Shown piece by piece: positions 52,285-60,947 of a DNA stretch of 64,000 bases. Source of the DNA: Mycobacterium kansasii ATCC 12478 (GTDB taxonomy: Bacteria > Actinomycetota > Actinomycetes > Mycobacteriales > Mycobacteriaceae); NCBI RefSeq assembly GCF_000157895.3, contig NC_022663.1:310001-374000 (forward strand). Reading direction: 5' to 3'. The notes beneath the pieces are model-generated. The model saw only the letters and a list, made by a program, of their open reading frames with translations. It did no database searches and had not been told where the DNA came from. A program made the position numbers and the translations under genes. Every line of letters starts with the position of its first letter. Position 1 is the first letter of the stretch.

Positions 52285-53142
52285 ATGTTGATTCGCAGAA
52301 TCGCCCGACCCATGCTCTCAGCGGCGTTCATCGGCCAGGGTGTGGAGTCGCTACTCAACCCGAAGCCCGCGGCGGAAGCCGCCCAGCCCACCGTGAGCGG
52401 ATTGCGGACGCTGCCCGATCCCATCGGCAGCAGCATTCCGTCCAATGCCGAGACGTTCGCTCAGATCAACGCGGCCGTCCAGATCGGGGGTGGCGTGCTG
52501 CTGGCCACCGGCCGACTGCCCCGCCTCGCCTCCGCGGCGCTGGCGCTGACCGTGATACCGGGAAACCTTGGCACCCATATGTTTTGGAGCGAACCCGATC
52601 CGGCGGCCAAGGCGCATAAGCGGCGCGAATTCCTGACCGACCTGAGCCTGCTGGGCGGGCTGATCATCGCCTCGGCGGACACCGCGGGCAAGCCGTCGTT
52701 GGCGTGGCGCGGCCGGCGCGCGGCGAGCCGGCTCTCCGAAGCGGTCTCCTCGACGCTGCCAGGATCAGACGACACACTGCTGGGCTCTGAGCTCGGAGAC
52801 CTCGGGGACAAGATTGTGCACGGCCTGAAGGCCGGAGCCGAGCGTGGCCGGGAGCTGGCCGAGACAGCCGCCGAAAAGGGCGCGCCCTACGCCGAGGCCG
52901 CCTTGGAACGCGGCCGCCATCTGGCAGGCACCGCGGCCGAAAAGGGCGCGCCACTGGCCGAGGCGGCGCGCGCCCGGGGCGAAAAACTGGCCAGCAAGGC
53001 CCGGCTGCGCCGCCTGGAACTCGCCGAGACCGTGCGTCACCAGGGTGCCCATCTCGCCGACACAGCGGTGGCACGCGGCAGCCATCTGGCCGACACCGCA
53101 CGTGAGCAGGTCAAGCGCCAGGGCAAGCGCCGTCGAAGCTAG
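52285..53142 (+). CDS. DoxX-family membrane protein with amphipathic repeat tail
   Basis: A 285-residue protein. Residues 1-140 resemble DoxX-type four-helix membrane proteins (ARPMLSAAFIGQGVESLLNP, QIGGGVLLATGRLPRLASAALALTVIPGNLG, FLTDLSLLGGLIIASAD). Residues 185-285 are Ala/Glu/Arg-rich with an 11/22-residue periodicity (RGRELAETAAEKGAP, RGRHLAGTAAEKGAP). This is the pattern of amphipathic helices that lie on lipid, as in apolipoproteins. ATG at 52285 is used; the frame is open upstream. Its end overlaps the convergent gluconokinase gene. Confidence 0.75.
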   Translation: MLIRRIARPMLSAAFIGQGVESLLNPKPAAEAAQPTVSGLRTLPDPIGSSIPSNAETFAQINAAVQIGGGVLLATGRLPRLASAALALTVIPGNLGTHMFWSEPDPAAKAHKRREFLTDLSLLGGLIIASADTAGKPSLAWRGRRAASRLSEAVSSTLPGSDDTLLGSELGDLGDKIVHGLKAGAERGRELAETAAEKGAPYAEAALERGRHLAGTAAEKGAPLAEAARARGEKLASKARLRRLELAETVRHQGAHLADTAVARGSHLADTAREQVKRQGKRRRS

Positions 53143-53656
53143 CCAGGAAGCCCTCGATGATCGCGTCGACGTCCTGACTGAGATCCGCCACCACACCCGG
53201 CTCGTCGCCGGCGAGCGGTTCCAGCGTGTCCAATTGTGATCGCAGGAGCCCAGTCGGCATAAAGTGCCCGGCCCGGTTGGCCAGCCGGCGGCCGATCACG
53301 TCCGCGGAGCCGCTCAGGTGCAGAAATCGCAGCTGCGGGCAATGGGCTCGCAATTGATCGCGGTAGCTCCGTTTGAGCGCCGAACAGCTGGCCACCCCAC
53401 CGTCTCGGTGGGCGGCCAGCCACTCCCCCACCCGTCGCAGCCATGGGTAGCGGTCCTGATCGTCGAGGGGTTGGCCGGCGGCCATCTTGGCGATGTTCGC
53501 CGGTGGATGCAGCGTATCGGCATCCAGGAACGCCACCCCCAACCGCCGGGCGAGGGCAGCGCCCACCGTTGACTTGCCGGACCCTGAAACACCCATCACC
53601 ACAATGGGACAACGCATCGGTGCGCGCGCCGTGGTCACCCCTGGTTTCGATTCCAT
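53111..53656 (-). CDS. Gluconokinase
   Basis: A 181-residue kinase: Walker A GVSGSGKST, FLDADTLHPPANIAKMAAGQPLDDQDRYPWL and the SCSALKRSYRDQLR segment, all characteristic of GntK-type gluconate kinases that make 6-phosphogluconate. The start at 53656 overlaps the upstream gene by 22 bp; an in-frame ATG at 53617 is an alternative. Its 3' end overlaps the convergent DoxX-like gene by 32 bp. Confidence 0.88.
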   Translation of the reverse strand: MESKPGVTTARAPMRCPIVVMGVSGSGKSTVGAALARRLGVAFLDADTLHPPANIAKMAAGQPLDDQDRYPWLRRVGEWLAAHRDGGVASCSALKRSYRDQLRAHCPQLRFLHLSGSADVIGRRLANRAGHFMPTGLLRSQLDTLEPLAGDEPGVVADLSQDVDAIIEGFLASFDGACPGA

Positions 53657-55620
53657 TCCAGCCAGCCGACACCGCTGCGGCCGTCGTGGGTGCTGACGGC
53701 GACCCAGGCGCGCGGGAATTGGCTTACCCGCCCGTCGACGGCAGCCAGCCGCACCGGTGCGTGCGCGCGTACCTCGATGTCCGCGGTGAGCTCACCGGGA
53801 TCGAGGCTTAGTGTCGCGTGCAGCGGTAAACCGTTGGGGCCGAAGCTATCCCGGATGCTCACCGTCTGCAGCTCGGTGAGTAGCCCGTGAGCGTCTTGAA
53901 CATAGCCGACGCTGAAGGCCGGTGCGCCCGGGATTTGGATTCGCACGCCGTGCAGGTGGGTACCGTCGTCGAGGTGCACGGCACTCCACATCCAGTCCAT
54001 GCTCCACCAATCGCGAACGCCCCAGGAGTGGTCGCGTTGCCCGGGAACGGAATCGAAGCGGTGAACGGTCCCATCGACGGTGACGGTTCCCGAGACGGTG
54101 CAAGGGATTTCGTAGCGCGACGTCACGCGATACCGATAGGGGCTGCCGTCGGTGGTCCAGACCAGGCGCATGGTTACCTCGACCGGATCTCCGGGCTCCC
54201 CGCGCAGCAACGCACCGGCGTCGGCGTATGCCTGACCGCGCGCACGCAGGTCGACACGATAGGTCTGCAGCGGCGTGGTGACGGCATGGCCCAGCTCGAT
54301 GGCGTCGGTGCGCACCGCCCACGGGTCGTCGGGCAGCGGAACGTCGACGTCGACGACGGCCACGGTCGGCATGTCGGGTCCGCATAGCAGCGCGTGCACC
54401 CATGCGGTGTGCTGATCGGCTATCCGGCCGAGCCGGAACCAGCCGCCCAATCCCTGTGGCGCGTCGACGAAGTCGGCGTACCAGCTCTCGCTCCACAGCG
54501 GTTCGTCGGTCGGTGGGTGGGCGAGTTCGTCGTCGTCCGAAGGCCGCAGCGGCTCGGGTCGCTCAGCGGCCGGCAGCGTCGCCAACGCGTCGGTGTCCAG
54601 CACGTGGTCGCAATGGCGTTGCAGCATCGTCATGAATAGCCGGTCACCCCGCTCGGTGCGCTCCACCAGCATCGACGAGACGATCGCCATCATGACGCCG
54701 AAAAAGCTCTGCCGCCGCACGCCTTCGGCGACCTCGGTCAGGCTGATCGGCGGCTCGCGCCCCAGCGCCTGGTGATAGGTCCGCAGCAGGTCGTCGTAGT
54801 GGTTCCGGCGATCCTCGGTGGGCAGCGCACAACCCAGGAAGTAAGCCAGATCGGTCATCGCCGGACCCCAGGAGACCGTCTGCCAGTCGACCACCGTCAA
54901 AGCCCGCTCGGCTCCAGCCGCACCGAAAAGTAGGTTGTCCAAACGGTAGTCGCCGTGGACGAGCCCCTGGATTCCGCCTTGGACAGCCTCCTGGTAGCCG
55001 TCGAAAGCGGCCACCAGCCGGTCACAGACTCCGCGGCACTCGGCAGTGATCCGGTCGCCGTAGCGCTCGACGAAGGCGGCGTACAGCGAAGCGATCATCA
55101 CCTGGTTCAGTGGTGCGTCACGGTGCAGCCACGGTGCGTCTGCCAGCGCCGCGTCACCGAGCAACGGTCCGTGCAGCCGTCCCAGCTCCCTGACCGCCAG
55201 CCGGGCTTGTTCCGTTGTGGCGCCCACGATTTCGTCGCCGACGACAGCCGGTCCGGCATCACCGAGCAGCAGGTCGAACGCGCCGCTCGAGACGTCGACC
55301 GCCGCGTGGTAACAAGGGGCTAGCGGCCCGTCGAGGCGTGGCGCGATGTCGCGGTAGAACCGGACCTCACGTTGGTAGAGGCCCAGCGTCTGACCGGTCT
55401 GCCGGCTCATCGGATCGGTGGCCGCGACCTTCAGCACCACCGACTGCGGGCCGGCGGCCGCCGCGTAGGCGGGCACGACGCGGTAGCACTCGCTCATCTG
55501 GCCGGTGCCGATGCGCTCGACGGTGAAATCGGTGACCGTGCCGGCACCTATCATCGCGGTGAGCCACGACGCGGTGAGATCGTCCGGTCGTTCGATGACG
55601 CGCTCGTTGTCGGAATCCAT
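53635..55620 (-). CDS. Aminoglycoside-phosphotransferase-like kinase fused to an uncharacterised C-terminal domain
   Basis: A 661-residue two-part protein. Residues 30-350 have an APH/ecdysteroid-kinase-like fold: VERIGTGQMSECYRV, VVLKVAATDP, the catalytic loop LVHGDYRLDNLLF and the metal Asp in VVDWQTVSWG. Residues 380-661 are beta-rich and conserved-looking (PLWSESWYADFVDAPQGLGGW, HRFDSVPGQRDHSWGVRDWWSMDWMW), unlike any named catalytic family I recognise. It is in an operon with lipT, whose stop lies 2 bp upstream, and with the gluconokinase. The substrate is unknown; a lipid or steroid alcohol is possible. Confidence 0.8.
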   Translation of the reverse strand: MDSDNERVIERPDDLTASWLTAMIGAGTVTDFTVERIGTGQMSECYRVVPAYAAAAGPQSVVLKVAATDPMSRQTGQTLGLYQREVRFYRDIAPRLDGPLAPCYHAAVDVSSGAFDLLLGDAGPAVVGDEIVGATTEQARLAVRELGRLHGPLLGDAALADAPWLHRDAPLNQVMIASLYAAFVERYGDRITAECRGVCDRLVAAFDGYQEAVQGGIQGLVHGDYRLDNLLFGAAGAERALTVVDWQTVSWGPAMTDLAYFLGCALPTEDRRNHYDDLLRTYHQALGREPPISLTEVAEGVRRQSFFGVMMAIVSSMLVERTERGDRLFMTMLQRHCDHVLDTDALATLPAAERPEPLRPSDDDELAHPPTDEPLWSESWYADFVDAPQGLGGWFRLGRIADQHTAWVHALLCGPDMPTVAVVDVDVPLPDDPWAVRTDAIELGHAVTTPLQTYRVDLRARGQAYADAGALLRGEPGDPVEVTMRLVWTTDGSPYRYRVTSRYEIPCTVSGTVTVDGTVHRFDSVPGQRDHSWGVRDWWSMDWMWSAVHLDDGTHLHGVRIQIPGAPAFSVGYVQDAHGLLTELQTVSIRDSFGPNGLPLHATLSLDPGELTADIEVRAHAPVRLAAVDGRVSQFPRAWVAVSTHDGRSGVGWLEWNRNQG

Positions 55621-55622
55621 GG

Positions 55623-57128
55623 TCACTGCACCAGCGAAAAGCCGTCCCAGACCAACCGGCGGTGCTGGTGCGGATCGAACTCGACGCGGCACTTACGGTC
55701 GATCACCAGCACGGCTCGCTCGGTGTGCGTATAGGCCGGCCAGTCGTCGCCCGGCACACCGGTCTCACTGAACGACCGCCAGCGCCCGATCACGTCGTCG
55801 CTGACCCGCAGCGCATGTCTCCGGTCGGCGGCAGCGGTAAGCAACGCACCGAACGTGGTCCGGTAGATGTCGAAGACCGCGAGCAGTTCGGTGGCGTGCG
55901 TGGCACCGAATCCGGACCAGCGCAGGGTCCGCGGGGCGTAGTCATAGCGGTAAAGATAGGTAGGGGCGTGCGCGCCGTGCGCCTCGGCAATCTGCCAGGC
56001 GGCCGCGTTGAACGCGAAATCTCCGCCTAGCTGAATGCATGCCGACGGCTTGGGGTAATCCGGGTAGGCCGCGGTAATGCGTTCCCGGGTAGCCGGTTCC
56101 GCGTCGGCCAGGAGTTCGTCGATCATCGCCTTGTTGGTCGGCAGCATCTTGAGGAAGCGGGTGAACAAACGACCCTCTTCGGCGTTGGTGCCCACGATGA
56201 GCGGCACCTGGTGCGATTGTCCGGACCGCATCGCCTCGACGGGATCGACGGGCAGGCAGTCGTCGCCGAAGGTGGGGCCGATCGGGAAGGCGCCCAACCG
56301 TTTCTGCATGCCTTGCTCGATCAGGCGGTGCTGGGTTTGGACCAATTGAGCCGGAGTCGCCCGGATGAGCGCACTGGCGGCATCGCGCGGGCGCGCGCCC
56401 AGCAGATCGGCAAAGCGTGCCGCGAACTCAACGGCCAGCTCGCGGGGACGCACCATGCCGGCCGCCGGACTTTCCGAAATCGCCCGCGCAAAAAGGCCTT
56501 TCGCGGCCGGCACGGCCAGCAATGTGGCGGTGATGTGCGCGCCGGCGCTTTCCCCGAAAATGGTGACGTTGTCGGGGTCACCACCGAACTGGGCGATGTT
56601 GTCCCGGACCCACTGCAACGCCAGCACCAAATCGCGCAGGTACAGGTTGCCGTCGATGGTGATGTCGGACGTCGACAGCGACGACAGGTCCAGACAGCCC
56701 AGCGCACCCAACCGGTAGTTGACCGACACGTAGACGCAGCCCCGCCGGGCCAGCGCGGCGCCGTCGTATAGCGGGGTGGCCGAGCTGCCCAGGATGTAGC
56801 CGCCGCCGTGAATAAAGACCATCACCGGCAGCGGTTCTGTTGCGGGGGCTTCGGGCGTGACGACGTTGAGGGTCAGGCAGTCCTCGCTCATCGGCTGGTA
56901 TTTGCCGACGCCAAGCATCGTGTACCGACGCTGCTGGGGCGCGCAGTTGGTGAACCCGTGGCAGTGCCGCACACCGGACCAGGGCTGCGCCGGCTGCGGC
57001 GCCCGGAATCGCAACGGCCCCACCGGCGGCCTGGCGTAGGGGATGGATCGCCACCGGTGCACGCCGTCGCGAGTGAAGCCCTCGACGATGCCGGTGACCG
57101 TGCGTGCGCGGACGGTGCGCTCGTGCAT
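55623..57128 (-). CDS. lipT: Type B carboxylesterase LipT
   Basis: A 501-residue carboxylesterase: the oxyanion HGGGYILGS, nucleophile FGESAGAHITATLL, and the catalytic acid (NAEEGRLF) and His (GATHATELLAVF) late in the sequence. EDCLTLNV is a type-B signature. The order pncA-lipT-lppI matches M. tuberculosis, where lipT is Rv2045c. It is divergent from lppI. No secretion signal is seen. The substrate is unknown. Confidence 0.92.
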   Translation of the reverse strand: MHERTVRARTVTGIVEGFTRDGVHRWRSIPYARPPVGPLRFRAPQPAQPWSGVRHCHGFTNCAPQQRRYTMLGVGKYQPMSEDCLTLNVVTPEAPATEPLPVMVFIHGGGYILGSSATPLYDGAALARRGCVYVSVNYRLGALGCLDLSSLSTSDITIDGNLYLRDLVLALQWVRDNIAQFGGDPDNVTIFGESAGAHITATLLAVPAAKGLFARAISESPAAGMVRPRELAVEFAARFADLLGARPRDAASALIRATPAQLVQTQHRLIEQGMQKRLGAFPIGPTFGDDCLPVDPVEAMRSGQSHQVPLIVGTNAEEGRLFTRFLKMLPTNKAMIDELLADAEPATRERITAAYPDYPKPSACIQLGGDFAFNAAAWQIAEAHGAHAPTYLYRYDYAPRTLRWSGFGATHATELLAVFDIYRTTFGALLTAAADRRHALRVSDDVIGRWRSFSETGVPGDDWPAYTHTERAVLVIDRKCRVEFDPHQHRRLVWDGFSLVQ

Positions 57129-57206
57129 AACCCGACGTTAGCGGATTCCCAGGGCATACCGGACGGGCAGCACCTTTAGCCACGCCGAGGCCGCTAGCCT
57201 GAATCG

Positions 57207-57899
57207 ATGCGGATCGCCATGCTGGTCGCAGTGCCATTGCTGGTCGCCGGGTGCTCGCACGACATCGACGGCCGGCCGGGGCTATCGCCGACCAGCACGC
57301 CGACCAGCATCGCAACGTCGTCGGCGCCGTCGGCGTCGGGCAAACCGCCAGCCGGGTCCGCCGCGTCGTCGGCGCCGGCGGCCGGTGCCCCGATCTCCGC
57401 CGTCATCGCCTGGATCGAAGCGGGCCGACCCGCCGACCCCACGCGCTATCACAGCGTGAGCCGCGACGATGTCACCGCCGAGCTGGGCGACGACATCGCG
57501 TTTACCGCCCAGTCCGGCAAAGCGTCGTGTCTGACCGACTCCAAACACACCGGCAGCGCGTTGGTCTGCCTGGTCAGCCTGACCAATCCCCCGCCTGCTC
57601 CTGCCACCGCCTACGGCGAATGGAAGGGCGGCTGGGTCGACTTCGACGGGGTGAAGCTGCAGGTCGGAGCGTCCCGCGGCGACCCCGGGCCGTTCGTCAA
57701 CGGCAACGGACCCGAGTTGGCGGAGGGGGATTCATTGTCCTTCGGCGACTACCGCTGCCGCGCCGGCCAAGCCGGGCTGCTCTGCGTGAACTATGCCCAC
57801 CAGTCCGCGGTGCGGCTCAGCGCCGGCGGCGTCGAGCCGTTCGGTTGCCTGCGCCCGGTGCCGCCGCCCGACGGAGTGGGAACGGCCTTCAGCTGCTGA
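57207..57899 (+). CDS. lppI: Lipoprotein LppI
   Basis: A 230-residue lipoprotein with a short signal (MRIAMLVAVPLLVAGC, lipobox LVAGC), a Ser/Thr/Pro/Ala-rich linker, and a C-terminal domain with cysteines (ASCLTDSK, YRCRAGQAGLLCVNYAH). It corresponds by position and length to Rv2046 of M. tuberculosis. The function is unknown. It is divergent from lipT. Confidence 0.9.
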   Translation: MRIAMLVAVPLLVAGCSHDIDGRPGLSPTSTPTSIATSSAPSASGKPPAGSAASSAPAAGAPISAVIAWIEAGRPADPTRYHSVSRDDVTAELGDDIAFTAQSGKASCLTDSKHTGSALVCLVSLTNPPPAPATAYGEWKGGWVDFDGVKLQVGASRGDPGPFVNGNGPELAEGDSLSFGDYRCRAGQAGLLCVNYAHQSAVRLSAGGVEPFGCLRPVPPPDGVGTAFSC

Positions 57900-58036
57900 G
57901 GTCCTCCACTGCCGGACGGTTCCGGGTTACGCCGCCACGATGCCTATATGAACGGGGTACAGACCCGATTCGCCGTCGTCCGTCCGCTGGTACCGCGGCG
58001 ATCTTCTTCCAGGGCTATCGGCAGGTCGTCGCCGGC

Positions 58037-58074
58037 TTGACTAGGTAGTCGGGTACAAGGTTCATGCTGGAGCG
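58037..58074 (+). promoter_or_regulatory. MerR-type promoter candidate
   Basis: TTGACT at 58037 is followed by 19 bp, an unusually long spacer of the kind MerR regulators correct, and then TCATGC-like sequence near 58062. Within the spacer GTAGTCGGGTAC is a partial dyad. It directly precedes the merR-like gene. Confidence 0.4.
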
Positions 58075-58494
58075 GTGAGAACCAGCGAGGTCGCCGGGCA
58101 GGCGCAGGTCAACGTTCAAACGCTGCGCTACTACGAACGCCGCGGTTTGCTACCCGAACCCCGGCGGACCCCATCGGGTTACCGGGTCTACTCGCCTGAC
58201 GCGGTGCGGCTTGTGCGCTTCGTCAAGCGTGCACAGTGGCTTGGATTCACCCTCGATGACATCAAAGATCTGTTGTCTTTGGCCGAAGGCGGTATCAACT
58301 CGTGCGACGAGGCGAGGGCGATGGCCCGCGCCCGGCTCGCCGAGCTGCAGCAGCGCATCGAGCAACTCGCGGCTATGGGCGATACGCTTGGCCGACTGAC
58401 CGCGACCTGTGATCGGCACCCCTCCAAACCGGATTGCCCGATCTTGCGCGACATCGAAACAGCTGCCGCCACAACGTCAACCGCTGCGGACTGA
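58075..58494 (+). CDS. merR: MerR-type regulator with mercury-binding cysteine pattern
   Basis: A 139-residue MerR: HTH NVQTLRYYERRGLL, GYRVYSPDAVRLVRFVKRAQWLGFTLDDIKDLL. Three cysteines have spacings of 35 and 9 residues, the same as Cys82-Cys117-Cys126 of the Hg(II)-binding site of MerR. The segments are SCDEARAMA, TCDRHPSKPDC and CPIL. This strongly suggests a mercury sensor. Start GTG at 58075. It is followed by the thioredoxin-like and MerB-like genes in the same direction. Confidence 0.88.
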   Translation: MRTSEVAGQAQVNVQTLRYYERRGLLPEPRRTPSGYRVYSPDAVRLVRFVKRAQWLGFTLDDIKDLLSLAEGGINSCDEARAMARARLAELQQRIEQLAAMGDTLGRLTATCDRHPSKPDCPILRDIETAAATTSTAAD

Positions 58495-58500
58495 ACCAAT

Positions 58501-58773
58501 ATGCGAATTGAACTACTCACCTCGCCGGGATGCCCCAATGCCGCCGCCGCCAGGGCGACGATCACCGAATGCCTGGCATCGTTGGGCATCGACATGCCGA
58601 TAATCGAGCGTGTCGGTAGCTATCCCTCACCGACGGTCCTGGTCGACGGGGTTGACGTGATGCGGCCCGAGGCCGGACCACCTATCGGCAATTCGTGCAG
58701 ACTCGACTTGCCCACGCCGTCGCGGGTTTTCGACGCATTGCGGGCCCACGCGCCGACGACGACGGAATCTTGA
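58501..58773 (+). CDS. Small thioredoxin-fold protein of the merB cassette
   Basis: A 90-residue glutaredoxin-like protein: LTSPGCPNAAAARATI (Cys11), SPTVLVDGVDVM and SCRLDLPT (second Cys at about 66). Similar small proteins are often annotated as alkylmercury lyase relatives. It may carry mercury or reduce the lyase. It overlaps merB by 3 bp (TGATG). Confidence 0.78.
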   Translation: MRIELLTSPGCPNAAAARATITECLASLGIDMPIIERVGSYPSPTVLVDGVDVMRPEAGPPIGNSCRLDLPTPSRVFDALRAHAPTTTES

Positions 58774-59432
58774 TGGCCGACCAGTTCGCGAATGCACCCG
58801 AGTCGCCGGCCACCGCCGCCCAGCAGCTCCCGACGACAATCCGGGAACTACACCGAGCTGTACTGCGCCGCTTCCTCGACCACGGCCGATGTCACCGTGA
58901 CGACTTACGCAAGACAGCCAATGCGCTGGGCGTCGAACTCGACGACGCGTTGTACCGACTGAAATCCGACGACCTGGTGCACACCGCGGCTGACGGACAC
59001 ATCGAGGTCGCTTACCCCTTCTCAGGCAGGCCGACAACGCATACCGTCCATCTGACCGGGCGCCCTCCGGTCGCAGCGATGTGCGCCATCGACGCGCTGG
59101 GTATCCCGCTGATGAACGGAAGCGACGGCGTCATCTACTCCGCCGATCCCGTCAGCCAAAAGCGGATACAGATTCGACGCCACGGTAGCGACTGGATATG
59201 GCAACCTGCCTCCGCCGTCGTAGTGATCAGCCGAACCGATTGCTGCGGAACTCTGGCCGAGACTGCATGCGAGTCGATTGCCTTCCACACCACCGCGCAA
59301 AACGCGCAAGCACATCTCGACAGCCATCCCGAACTTCGTGGTGTCATCCTCGGCCAGGCCGACGCGATCGCCGTCGCCGCCAGCGTATTCGGATCCCTGC
59401 TCGCAGCTGACCGAACCACTTCGCCCGACTAG
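58773..59432 (+). CDS. merB: Organomercurial lyase MerB-like protein
   Basis: A 219-residue MerB-like protein: an N-terminal winged-helix (RRFLDHGRCHRDDL) and the lyase core with MCAIDALG (Cys104 and Asp107, matching Cys96/Asp99 of the E. coli R831b enzyme) and TACESIAFHTT (Cys166). In canonical MerB this last motif has two adjacent cysteines, one of them the catalytic Cys159; here only one of the pair is kept, although a CC pair occurs 8 residues earlier. So C-Hg cleavage is likely but not certain. No merA or transporter is in the window. Confidence 0.8.
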   Translation: MADQFANAPESPATAAQQLPTTIRELHRAVLRRFLDHGRCHRDDLRKTANALGVELDDALYRLKSDDLVHTAADGHIEVAYPFSGRPTTHTVHLTGRPPVAAMCAIDALGIPLMNGSDGVIYSADPVSQKRIQIRRHGSDWIWQPASAVVVISRTDCCGTLAETACESIAFHTTAQNAQAHLDSHPELRGVILGQADAIAVAASVFGSLLAADRTTSPD

Positions 59433-59514
59433 ACGGTAACCGCAAGTCGATGCGCCAGAAGGGCGTGGACGCGAACAACCTGCTGGGCGCCACGCGGATT
59501 GGGGGCCACCCACC

Positions 59515-60872
59515 CTAGAACCCGTCGTCGGCATCGTCGGTGAGCAACTTCTCGGGATATTGAAAGCCATTGGTCCGCGGCTGCCCCTGGTCCAGGTGTG
59601 GTGGCGGAATCCATTCGGTGCCGCCGTGGCTGTTTTTTCGGGTGACCAGCCTTTGTCGAGGAGTTTGTGGTGGGGCCCGCAGGCGAAGGTGAGGTCGTCG
59701 ATGTCGGTGCGATGGGTGCTGGCCCACTCCCGCACATGATGGACCTCGCAACGATAACCCGGCACGTCGCAACCCGGCGCCGAGCACCCACGATCCTTGG
59801 TATACAAGACAATTCGTTGCCCGGGCGAGGCCAGGCGTTTGGTGTGATACAGAGCCAGCGCTTTGCCGTCGTCGAAGATAGCGAGGTAATGATTCGCGTG
59901 GCGGCCCAGCCGGATCACATCTGACATCGGCAGCAGGGTGCCACCGCCCGTGAGGGCCTTACCGGATGCCGATTCCAGCTCTTTGAGCGTGGTGGACACG
60001 ATGATGCTGGCCGGTAACCCGTTGTGCTGACCGAGATTTCCTGATGCCAACAACCCGCGCAGTGCGGCGTTGAGGCCATCGTGGGTGCGCTGGCTTTCCG
60101 AGCGGGTGTCGCGCTGCGCCACGTCTTGGGGCGGCGGTCCGTCGACCACCGGGCTCTCGTCCTGCGGGTTGCACATGCCAGGAGCGGCCAGCTTGGCCAG
60201 CACGGCATCCAGCCCGGCCCGCGCTTCCGGGGTCAGCCAGCCAGTGAGCCGCGACATCCCATCCAACCCCTGCTTGCCCAAGGTCAATCCGCGACGGCGG
60301 GCGCGGTCCTCATCGGTGAACGTGCCATCGGGATTGAGGCAGTCCATCAGCCGCTGCGCCAGCTTCGCCAACTGGTCGGGGCGAAACCGGGTGGCCAGCC
60401 GCGCCAGATGGGCTTCGGCTTTCTCCAGGGTCTCGATGTCCACCTCTACCGGTAGGTGACGAACGAAGTCGCGGATCACCCGCACATGCGCCTCGCCGAG
60501 GTGCCCGGCGCGCTGAGCGGCAGCAGTCGCGCTCAATTGCGGCGCCAACGGCTCGCCGGTCATTGCACGGCGCTCACCGAGCTCGGCGGCCTCGCCCACC
60601 CGCCGGCTGGCCTCAGCACGCGTGATCCGCAACCGGCTGGCCAACGCCGAAGGCAGCCTGCCGCCCAACTGCTCCTCGCTGGACTGCTCGGCGATCTGAT
60701 TGATCAGGGCATGTTCGATGCTGGGCAGCTGGCGCCGAACTATTTCGCAACGCTCCAGCAGGGCCATACGTTCAGGGGTGGTCAAGGCGTCGAAGGACAG
60801 CTCCTGCAGCCGTGACACAGCCAACTGCAGCGCGTCGAACGACGCCACCACCGACTCCTGACCCGAACACAT
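59515..60872 (-). pseudogene. 13E12 repeat family DUF222/HNH protein, frameshifted
   Basis: The reading frame from ATG at 60872 encodes a DUF222 domain and the start of an HNH nuclease (GCSAPGCDVPGYRCEVHHVREWA, CGPHHKLLDKGW). Directly after HKLLDKGW, near 59645, the normal ending is found in another frame (RKNSHGGTEWIPPPHLDQG, stop at 59515). A single-base deletion between TGG and TCACC explains this. The original frame runs on into non-homologous sequence. 13E12 repeats are multi-copy mycobacterial elements. Confidence 0.8.
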
Positions 60873-60947
60873 GTTCGAATCCTATCGCGGCACACCGACA
60901 AGAACCCGCTCCTTGAGACTCCTGAAACCATAGTGACGCAAGTGGTT

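Noticed and set aside
58889..58897. Fourth occurrence of a GTCACCGTGAC-like word inside merB
   Set aside because: Lies within coding sequence, lacks the full flanks and is probably coincidental.
59022..59514. Extension of the 13E12 frame into merB antisense
   Set aside because: The sequence after the frameshift loses all family resemblance; the normal ending is found in another frame.
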